From assembly GCA_944321945.1 (NCBI GenBank), contig CALUNE010000011.1, forward strand, positions 1 through 64,000: a stretch of DNA of 64,000 nucleotides. The letters are read 5' to 3'. Position 1 is the first letter of the stretch. Every line of letters starts with the position of its first letter. Of the stretch, positions 35,801 through 43,152 are shown one piece after another. The notes beneath the pieces were generated by a model, which saw only the letters and a program-made list of their open reading frames with translations, was not told the origin of the DNA and searched no databases. Position numbers and translations under genes: made by a program. The stretch is from an uncultured Alistipes sp. Lineage in GTDB: Bacteria; Bacteroidota; Bacteroidia; Bacteroidales; Rikenellaceae.

Positions 35801-35838
35801 GGCCGGCACGACAACCGGGTCGTGCCGGCCGTTTTTTT
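35801..35838 (+). terminator. Internal terminator/attenuator inside block 2
   Basis: GGCCGGCACGA / TCGTGCCGGCC, an 11-bp perfect stem with an 8-base loop, then G and eight T. It sits between the TonB receptor and the next enzyme gene, 13 bp before that ATG, so downstream genes are expressed by read-through or a separate signal. Confidence 0.85.
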
Positions 35839-35851
35839 TAAGCATTGGACA

Positions 35852-37732
35852 ATGAGTCGATGGAAGACCATTCTGCTTTTGCTGCTCGTCGTTCCATGGT
35901 CCGTGTCGGGAGCGGCCCCATCCGGGTTGCCGATCCGGGAGAAGGCGTTGGGACTGGTCACACGGATGAATGCCAGCCTCGTGCAGCTGCAGAATACGGA
36001 CCGAAAGGATCCCGACCGGGGCGGCATCTGGTGCCCCGCCTGCGGGCTGTATCATACCCGGGCCGCCGAGGCGATGTATCCGCTGGCCCTTGAATTTTCG
36101 ATGACGGGAAACCGGCAGCGTCTGCGACAGGCCATGGCTGTGGGAAACTGGTTGATTCGACAGCAGCAACCCCAGGGCGAGTGGCAGGAGACGCCCGAAA
36201 CCTGGACCGGAACAACGGCCGATCAGGTTTTGATGATGCTGTTGACCTATCCGATCGTCGAACCCCATTTGACACCGGCCGAACGGGAGCGTTGGCTGCA
36301 TTCGATGGCTGCGGCGTCGGATTATCTGACCCGTGTGATGAGCAATCGTTTCGCCAGCATCAACTATTGTGCGACGACGGCTGCCGCATTGGCCGAGGCG
36401 TACGGACGTTTCGGCAAGGCGGAGTATGCGGCCAAGGCCCGAATGTTGGCTCGGATGATCGTGGCCAAGATGAATCCGGAGTGGTTTGTCGAGGGCGAGG
36501 GGGCCCGTGTCGGCGACTACAAGTACGGGGTTGATCTCGGTTACAATCTGGAGATGACGTTATGGGGGTTGGCCCGATATGCGAAGCTGCTTGACGACGA
36601 ACGGGTTTGGACGGCGGTCTGTCGCAGTGCCGCCAATCACCTGTGGTTTGTCTATCCGGACGGAATGCTTGATCTGTCGGCCGGGATTCGTTCGAACAAG
36701 TGGATCATATGCGGAAGCGGAACCTCGGACGGATGTCATCCGTTGTTTGCTCTTCTTGAGCGGGAGGATGCGGCCTTCGGGGCGGCTTCGTACCGCAACA
36801 TGGAGTGTCTCGAACGGCAGTTCTCCCGTTCGGGGCTGTTGGGTTTCGGCCCGGATTACGATTCGGTGTTCGAAACGCCGCCCTGCATCTATCCGACGTT
36901 TGCCAAGGCCAAAAGTCTGGCGATGGCTTTGGCCTGGTCGCGTTCGGATCGGATTCCGGCAGTCGTTCTGCCGACGGATCGGGATACGTGTCGGTGGTTC
37001 AGGACCCTGAATACGGCCGTGGTTCGCCGGGGAGGCTTCTGCGGAACGGTGACGGCTTATGGCTACAAGGCTCGCGAAGGGGCTTCGTCGAAGTATATGC
37101 ACCGGCCGACCGGTGGGGTGATGAGTGCCTTGTGGCTCGAAGGCTGGGGACTTCTGCAGGCATCGTCCCAGACCGAATATCATCGCTGGGAACCGATGAG
37201 TTTCCCGCAGATGCCGGAGGTTTGTCCGCTGACGCCGCGCATCGAGATGCGTGCCGGTGGGGATGTCTACACGAATCTTTACGAATACGATGCCACGTTT
37301 GATTTTCATCCGACGGCCGATTCGATCGTCTGTACGGCCTATGGACGTTTGTGCGACCGGGACCGGCGGCCGTGCGGCATTGCCTACGGGTTGACCCATG
37401 TCTTCGGAGACGGGATGCTGGAGAAACGCTACGAGATTCTGATACAGACCGAGCGGGAGCCCGTCCGGATTATCGAACCGATTGTCTGCCGGCCGGGGCT
37501 CGAGATTCGGGTGGTGGATGCCTCTCGGATCGACTTCGTGTGTGGAACGGAGGTCCTGACGCTGCAGGCCCGGGGCGGATCGTTGCGCCTGGATACGGAT
37601 GATGCGGCAAAATACAGACAGCCCTATCCGGCCTTGACGGCCGTTCCGGTGGTGATCGACATTCCGCACGATGCCGAAGGGGCCCGGACGCAGGTCTCCT
37701 TGATTTATCAGTTGAAGCATGAAGAACGTTAG
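35852..37732 (+). CDS. Exported (alpha/alpha) toroid plus beta-sandwich protein, candidate polysaccharide lyase
   Basis: 626 aa from the ATG at 35852 (signal peptide ILLLLLVVPWSVSGA). Residues about 30-400 are helical repeats (AEAMYPLALEFSMTGN; NWLIRQQQPQGEWQETPETW; YNLEMTLWGLARYAKLLDDE). Residues about 430-626 are beta-rich (EYDATFDFHPTADSIVCTAY; FGDGMLEKRYEILI). Toroid plus antiparallel sandwich is the architecture of heparinase/alginate-lyase-like enzymes (PL8, PL12, PL15, PL21 and others). Candidate catalytic segments are SINYCATTAAALAEAYG and KYMHRPTGG. I cannot assign a family. It has a Cys pair, WCPACG. It overlaps the next gene by 14 bp. Confidence 0.6.
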   Translation: MSRWKTILLLLLVVPWSVSGAAPSGLPIREKALGLVTRMNASLVQLQNTDRKDPDRGGIWCPACGLYHTRAAEAMYPLALEFSMTGNRQRLRQAMAVGNWLIRQQQPQGEWQETPETWTGTTADQVLMMLLTYPIVEPHLTPAERERWLHSMAAASDYLTRVMSNRFASINYCATTAAALAEAYGRFGKAEYAAKARMLARMIVAKMNPEWFVEGEGARVGDYKYGVDLGYNLEMTLWGLARYAKLLDDERVWTAVCRSAANHLWFVYPDGMLDLSAGIRSNKWIICGSGTSDGCHPLFALLEREDAAFGAASYRNMECLERQFSRSGLLGFGPDYDSVFETPPCIYPTFAKAKSLAMALAWSRSDRIPAVVLPTDRDTCRWFRTLNTAVVRRGGFCGTVTAYGYKAREGASSKYMHRPTGGVMSALWLEGWGLLQASSQTEYHRWEPMSFPQMPEVCPLTPRIEMRAGGDVYTNLYEYDATFDFHPTADSIVCTAYGRLCDRDRRPCGIAYGLTHVFGDGMLEKRYEILIQTEREPVRIIEPIVCRPGLEIRVVDASRIDFVCGTEVLTLQARGGSLRLDTDDAAKYRQPYPALTAVPVVIDIPHDAEGARTQVSLIYQLKHEER

Positions 37733-39095
37733 TTGTTTTCTGATGCTGCTCCTGGCGCTGTGCTGCGGCTGGAGCGCGAAGGCCGGGGAGTATCCCTGCG
37801 AATGGCTCTCCCTCGGCGTCACGGAGGATCCCTCCTCCATACAGCGGGTTGTCTGGCGGACTTCGGTCGATTGGCCGGTTGCCGTGGCGCAGATCGCACC
37901 GCAGACGGGATCTCCCGATCTTGTCTCGCGGGCCCGTTGCGGAACGGTGCTTTCGCGCGAGTATGATGATTATGGCATTCGGAAGATCTATCATGAAGCG
38001 ACATTCGATGGACTGAAGCCTGCCACGGAGTATCTTTACCGGATTGGCGATGGCGGCAAGTGCTGGAGTGAATGGTTCCGTTTCCGCACGGCCGAAGCGG
38101 GGGAGGCCCGGTTTTCGATGATCTACATGGCGGATGTCCAGGAGGGGATGCTGGACCAGTATCCCCGGGTGGTGGAACGTGCTTCGGCGATCTGTCCCGA
38201 AGCCGCCTTGTGGCTGTTTACGGGTGATTTGACCAACGATGCCCGCGACGATCAGTATACGGCCTTTTTCAGGGCACATGGGCGGGTGTTGGCCGAGAGA
38301 GCGGTGGCCGCCGTGCCGGACAATCATGAATATCACAGGAACGAAGCCGGGCGACGCGATTCGCTGGCCACGACGTGGGGGCATCTTTTCGGCCGTCCCT
38401 GCAACCGGACGCCCGTTGAATTGCGCGCGTTGGGGAATGATTGTTTCGATTACCAGGGTTGTCGTTTTATTCTGTTGAACAGCCGTCAGCTGGAGGCCCG
38501 GGACAGCGTTTATACGGCTTCCGTTCTGCGGTGGACGGAGGAGTGTCTGCGGGAAAATCCGAACCGTTGGACGATTGTGGCCATGCATCAGCCGTTTTAT
38601 CCGATTGCCGAAGGGCGCAGTTCGTCGCTGATGAGGCGTCTGTTTCAGCCTCTGTTCGAGCGCTGGTCGGTGGATCTGGTCCTTTCGGGGCATGATCATG
38701 TCTACAGCCGCATTACGACGCCCGACGGCCGGAAACGGACCACCCCGGTTTATATCACGTCGAATGCCGGTTCGCAGACCTACGCTCCGGCCTATCATTC
38801 CTATACGGATCGGATTGGATCGGATCTGCAACTGTTCCAGGTGCTGGATATCGGGCCGGAACGACTGCTCTTTTCCGCCTACGATGCCGGCGGCCGGTTG
38901 TATGATCGGATCCGGATTGAGGCGAAGCGCGGCGGCAAGCGTCTGTTTGTCGAACCGGTCGCCGTAGAGGAGGCCATCGAACTGCCGTCCGGTCGTCGGC
39001 GGAAATATACCGATGAGCAGTGGCTCGATCTGGAGCAACGCCGGGATGGTTATTGGAATTTGAAAAATCAACAGTTGAAAAAATGCGAAAAATAG
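37719..39095 (+). CDS. Purple-acid-phosphatase-like metallophosphoesterase
   Basis: 458 aa; signal peptide to about residue 22, so exported. Residues about 25-120 form a fibronectin-III-like purple acid phosphatase N-domain (FDGLKPATEYLYRIGDGG). The metallophosphoesterase core follows: MADVQ, WLFTGDLTND, VPDNHEYH (the usual GNHE Gly is Asp), AMHQPFY and LSGHDHVYSR. All metal ligands appear present. It would remove phosphate esters in the periplasm or at the surface. It overlaps its neighbours by 14 and 13 bp, so it belongs to the operon. The substrate may be a phosphorylated glycan; this is inference. Confidence 0.85.
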   Translation: MKNVSCFLMLLLALCCGWSAKAGEYPCEWLSLGVTEDPSSIQRVVWRTSVDWPVAVAQIAPQTGSPDLVSRARCGTVLSREYDDYGIRKIYHEATFDGLKPATEYLYRIGDGGKCWSEWFRFRTAEAGEARFSMIYMADVQEGMLDQYPRVVERASAICPEAALWLFTGDLTNDARDDQYTAFFRAHGRVLAERAVAAVPDNHEYHRNEAGRRDSLATTWGHLFGRPCNRTPVELRALGNDCFDYQGCRFILLNSRQLEARDSVYTASVLRWTEECLRENPNRWTIVAMHQPFYPIAEGRSSSLMRRLFQPLFERWSVDLVLSGHDHVYSRITTPDGRKRTTPVYITSNAGSQTYAPAYHSYTDRIGSDLQLFQVLDIGPERLLFSAYDAGGRLYDRIRIEAKRGGKRLFVEPVAVEEAIELPSGRRRKYTDEQWLDLEQRRDGYWNLKNQQLKKCEK

Positions 39096-40435
39096 GATGG
39101 TTGCTGCTCTTCTGCACCGGATGTGCGGGGGGCGGTGTCAATGAAACGGATGTCTGGAGCCAGGTGGGTGAGATCGAGAAACAGATCGTGGCTCCGCAAT
39201 TCCGGGATGTGGATTATTCGATTGCGGATTACGGGGCTGTGGCAGACGGCCAAAGCGATGCGCTGCCGGCCATCAGATCGGCCGTGGACCGATGTTCGTC
39301 CGACGGCGGAGGCCGGGTTGTCATTCCCGCCGGCCGGTTCTTCTGCAAAGGGCCCGTGGTCCTGAAAAGCAATGTCAACCTGCATTTTGAGACGGGTGCC
39401 GAACTGATCTTCAGCGCCGATGAGGAGGATTATCTGCCCGTAGTGCTGACCCGCTGGGAGGGCACCGAGGTATACAACTATTCTCCGCTGATATATGCCT
39501 ACCAGGTGAAGAACATTGCCATTACCGGCTCGGGGGTGATCAATGGTCAGGGTTCGCTGAATTTTGCCCGTTGGAAACCCCTTCAGAAGCCCGATCAGCG
39601 ACAGCTGCGGGCTCAGGGTACGGCCGTTGTTCCGGTCTGTGAACGGGTGTATGGGCAGGGCCATTTCCTGCGTCCGGCGCTGATCGAGCCCGTAGCATGC
39701 GACAATGTCCTGATTGAAGGGGTGAAGATCGTGGATGCCACGTTCTGGTCCATTCATCTGATTGCCTGTCAGAACGTGATCGTGCGGAACGTGACGGTCG
39801 ACAGCACCAATCTCAATAATGACGGCTGCGATCCCGAATCATCGCGGAACGTGCTGATCGAGGGCTGTTTCTTCCGCACGGGCGACGATGCCATTGCCAT
39901 CAAGTCGGGACGGGACAACGATGCCTGGCGGATCGGTCAGCCGACGGAGAACGTCATCATCCGCAACTGCGTCTTCGATACGGAGGTGAACGGTCTGTGC
40001 ATCGGCAGCGAGGTCTCCGGAGGCGTGCGGAACGTATTTGCCGAGAACATTCGGATCAAACATGCCGGCAACGGCCTCTATTTCAAGTCGAATCTCGATC
40101 GGGGCGGCTATATCTCCCGGGTTTACGTGCGGAACGTGACCGTCGACAGTGTCTCTTCGGCGCTTGTCCGGTTTGAACCCGACTACAAGTCGGAGAGCCG
40201 GGCCGATTATCCGACGCTGTTCCGGGATTTCCTCTTGGAGGACATTACGGCCAAGCGGGCCGACGGGTGTGGTATCGATGTGGCTGGATTCGATGCTCTT
40301 CCCGTTCAGAACGTGACGATTCGGCGCTTGACGCTGGACGAAACTCCGGTTCCGCTCCGGATTCGGAATGTGTCGAATCTGTTGCTCGATGAGGTGATGA
40401 TCAATGGGGAGAGTTTCGATCGTGAGGTGAAGTAG
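39083..40435 (+). CDS. GH28 polygalacturonase-family glycosidase
   Basis: 450 aa from the ATG at 39083. The signal peptide is short with a lipobox-like CTGC, so it is probably a lipoprotein. The protein is a right-handed beta-helix with a pectate-lyase-like N-cap (DYGAVADGQSDALPAI). GH28 catalytic Asp motifs are visible: NNDGCDPESS and TGDDAIAIKSG, and GLCIGSEVSGG follows. GH28 enzymes hydrolyse galacturonosyl or related uronate links. It ends block 2 and is followed by a strong terminator. Confidence 0.9.
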   Translation: MRKIGWLLLFCTGCAGGGVNETDVWSQVGEIEKQIVAPQFRDVDYSIADYGAVADGQSDALPAIRSAVDRCSSDGGGRVVIPAGRFFCKGPVVLKSNVNLHFETGAELIFSADEEDYLPVVLTRWEGTEVYNYSPLIYAYQVKNIAITGSGVINGQGSLNFARWKPLQKPDQRQLRAQGTAVVPVCERVYGQGHFLRPALIEPVACDNVLIEGVKIVDATFWSIHLIACQNVIVRNVTVDSTNLNNDGCDPESSRNVLIEGCFFRTGDDAIAIKSGRDNDAWRIGQPTENVIIRNCVFDTEVNGLCIGSEVSGGVRNVFAENIRIKHAGNGLYFKSNLDRGGYISRVYVRNVTVDSVSSALVRFEPDYKSESRADYPTLFRDFLLEDITAKRADGCGIDVAGFDALPVQNVTIRRLTLDETPVPLRIRNVSNLLLDEVMINGESFDREVK

Positions 40436-40456
40436 AGCGTCAGTCCCGTCGGGTAA

Positions 40457-40491
40457 AAGGGCGGCCATCCGGATTCCGGATGGCCGCCCTT
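40457..40491. terminator. Bidirectional terminator between GH28 and GH2
   Basis: A perfect 16-bp stem, AAGGGCGGCCATCCGG and its complement with a 3-base loop, between two convergent operons. Confidence 0.85.
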
Positions 40492-40511
40492 GTCACGTCG
40501 GAGACGGAGGT

Positions 40512-43148
40512 TCAATATTCCCGGTAGATCCGGATGGCATTGAGGAAGGGCTCGCCCTCGAGGGGTTGGAACTCGAGACGCAGCCCGTCGCCGTTTTCAA
40601 CCTGCACCTCGATCTTGATGCATACGGCGCGCAGGGCCCCGAACTGTTTGGCAATGTCGACGTCGTGCAGGATTTCGCGGCCGTTGGCCGTCAGGTTGAA
40701 CCGGCGCTCTTCGTAGGTGGTGTGAATCGGGCCGTTTCCCAGGTTGTAGACCGACTCCTTGCGCGGGTCGACCGTGTTCAACTCCGCAAAATGGAGGTAG
40801 ACCGCGTATTGTCCGTTCGGAACGTCGGCCCGGAATTCCCGGATCCCTTCTCGACGGGTTTGGTAGATCGGGTCGTTCCGCGTGCCGAGAATTTCGGCAT
40901 CCGAGGCGGGTACCGAGCCGCGACGCATGAGCGTCCGGTAAACCTTGCCGCCGACATATCCCCAGGAGCCGGGGGTGTAGGGCTGTTCGGCGGCCCAGGT
41001 GGTCCCGCTTTCGGGATCTTCGAACATGCGGTTGGTGCCGAGCAGCATGTTGAGGGAGGTCAGTTTGTCGAACGAGGGGTTGCGGTCGTTCCGGTAGGTG
41101 CATCGGTACAGATCACGGACCTGGCGGCCCGGAGTCGGATCGCATACGGCCAGTCCGTTTTCGCCCTCGGTGAAGGTGATCTCGAAGCGGGCGATGTGAT
41201 CCCGGACGGGATATCGCCCGATCGAGTCTCCGTTCATGCGGACCTCGATTTCGCTTGCGTTGGTGTAGCATTTCAGGGTTTGGGTCGGAGCTCCGCCCCG
41301 GAGTTTCCAGTCCGAGGAGCAGATGTGCAGGACGGGGTGCTCGCACAGGGTGGCCTGATAGAGATAGTAGGTGTCCTTGCGGCTGCGGTCGAGGCCCGTG
41401 AGGCCTTTGTTGTTGACATGGGGAACGGCTTCGCCCCGGTCTTCCGAGTAGAAATCGTTGAGGTTCCAGACGCTTGCGCCGGCTACGTAGTCCGTCCGGA
41501 GAATAACGGGCAGGTAGTGCTCGTGATAGAGATTCCCGTATTCGCACGAGAAGTCATAGCGCTCGGGTTGGAAACTGTGTATGCGGGGGTCGACGTCGGC
41601 TCCATATTCGCTGACGAGGAGCGTCTGGTTCGGAAACAGTTCATGCAGCATGGCCAGGCGTTTTTCGAAATGATCGAACGTCTCCCGATACCAGCCGTCA
41701 TAGATGTTGAATCCGAGAATTTTGGGCAGCGAAGCGATGCCCGATTCGATGTAGGTCTCCTGCATCGAGTGGCAGGGCAGCATGGTGTAACGGGTCGGAT
41801 CCGTGGTCCGGAACGTGGTTTCGAGCGCCGAGGCGATGCGGAAAAGCCAGTCGTAGTAGCGTTTCTTGGCCGCCGGATCGTTCGGATCGAAAGGCGGTTT
41901 GAGCAGGACCTCGTTCATGTAGCCCCAGATTGCGACGGACGGGTAGTTGTAGTTCTGGTAGATCATTTCGAGAGCCATCCGGAGGCAGTTTTCCTGAAAG
42001 GCTTCACTCTCGGTGATGGCATTGACGATGGGAATCTCGACCGATGTGACGATGCCCAGACGGTCACACATCTGCATGACCACCGGGTCCTGCGGATAGT
42101 GGGATACCCGCAGGAAGTTGCCTCCCATCTCCTTGAGCAGCCGGACGTCCCGTTCGTGCATGGCATCCGGCAGCGCGTTTCCCAGGGCCAGATAGTCCTG
42201 GTGGCGGTTGGTCCCGATGAGTTTGACCGGGCGTCCGTTGAGCTGGAATCCCCGGTCGGGCGAGAATTCGAAGGTCCGGATGCCGAGCGGTGAGACGATC
42301 TGATCCATCTGTCCGTCCGGCAGTGTCAGGGTTGTGTATACCCGATAGAGTGTCGGGGTTTGAATGTCCCAGCGGGAGATGTCGTTCATGCGGATCGAGG
42401 TTTCGCAGGCTTGGTTGAGGGCCCCCGGGCGGAGGGTGATCCTTTGCTGTGACTGGGCGACTGTTTTGCCCGATTCGTCTTCGATGCGATGGCGCAGGAT
42501 GGCGGAAACGGTTTGTCTGCTGGCGTTGGTCAGCATGGTCGTGGCCGAGATGCGGGCATTCCGGCCGTCTGTCTCCTGCGTGCGCAGATAGACGCCTGAC
42601 GAGGCGTAATGGGTGGTCGAGATATGTACGGCGGGGGTATAGGTCAGGTAGACATCCCGGTAGACGCCGCCGTAGAAGGTGTAGTCGGCCGACAGGGGTG
42701 GAATATCGGGGTTGTGCGAATTGTCGACCTCGATGACGAAGAGGTTGTCTCCCGGCGAGACGCGGTCGGTGATGTCGAACGTGAATGCCGTATATCCGCC
42801 GGTGTGGCTTCCGACCGGTTGCCCGTTGATGTAGAGGGTTGTTTGTTGGTTGGCCCCTTCGAACTGGAGATAGATGCGTTGTTCGGGGAACTTTTCGTCG
42901 ATTCGGATCATGCGCCGGTACCAGCCCTTCCCGCGGTAGTAGCCGGGAGTTTCGTCGTCGGTATCCAGCGCGTTCCAGGTGTGCGGAAAGGTGACGGTCT
43001 CCCAGAGCCGGTCGTCAAGATCCGTCGCGGAGGCATCCTGCTCCTGAAGTTGGAATTTCCAGGTGTCGTTGATCGTGAAGCGGATGCGTTGGGCCATTCC
43101 GCCCTGGGAGACGAGGGCGAATGCAAGTAACAGGAGGATTCGTTTCAT
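40512..43148 (-). CDS. GH2 glycosidase with C-terminal malectin-like domain
   Basis: 878 aa; signal peptide residues 1-19. Domains: jelly-roll sugar-binding domain (residues about 25-180, with TFPHTWNALD and GYYRGKGWYRR), Ig-like domain (to about 300), and a TIM barrel with acid/base Glu413 in GYMNEVLL and nucleophile Glu514 in SEYGAD. A malectin-like beta-sandwich at residues about 700-878 contains YAVYLHFAELN and FNLTANGREILHD. GH2 covers beta-galactosidase, beta-glucuronidase and related activities; which one is not visible. It is the last gene of block 3, 4 bp after the GH20-like gene. Confidence 0.88.
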   Translation of the reverse strand: MKRILLLLAFALVSQGGMAQRIRFTINDTWKFQLQEQDASATDLDDRLWETVTFPHTWNALDTDDETPGYYRGKGWYRRMIRIDEKFPEQRIYLQFEGANQQTTLYINGQPVGSHTGGYTAFTFDITDRVSPGDNLFVIEVDNSHNPDIPPLSADYTFYGGVYRDVYLTYTPAVHISTTHYASSGVYLRTQETDGRNARISATTMLTNASRQTVSAILRHRIEDESGKTVAQSQQRITLRPGALNQACETSIRMNDISRWDIQTPTLYRVYTTLTLPDGQMDQIVSPLGIRTFEFSPDRGFQLNGRPVKLIGTNRHQDYLALGNALPDAMHERDVRLLKEMGGNFLRVSHYPQDPVVMQMCDRLGIVTSVEIPIVNAITESEAFQENCLRMALEMIYQNYNYPSVAIWGYMNEVLLKPPFDPNDPAAKKRYYDWLFRIASALETTFRTTDPTRYTMLPCHSMQETYIESGIASLPKILGFNIYDGWYRETFDHFEKRLAMLHELFPNQTLLVSEYGADVDPRIHSFQPERYDFSCEYGNLYHEHYLPVILRTDYVAGASVWNLNDFYSEDRGEAVPHVNNKGLTGLDRSRKDTYYLYQATLCEHPVLHICSSDWKLRGGAPTQTLKCYTNASEIEVRMNGDSIGRYPVRDHIARFEITFTEGENGLAVCDPTPGRQVRDLYRCTYRNDRNPSFDKLTSLNMLLGTNRMFEDPESGTTWAAEQPYTPGSWGYVGGKVYRTLMRRGSVPASDAEILGTRNDPIYQTRREGIREFRADVPNGQYAVYLHFAELNTVDPRKESVYNLGNGPIHTTYEERRFNLTANGREILHDVDIAKQFGALRAVCIKIEVQVENGDGLRLEFQPLEGEPFLNAIRIYREY

Positions 43149-43152
43149 GGTG

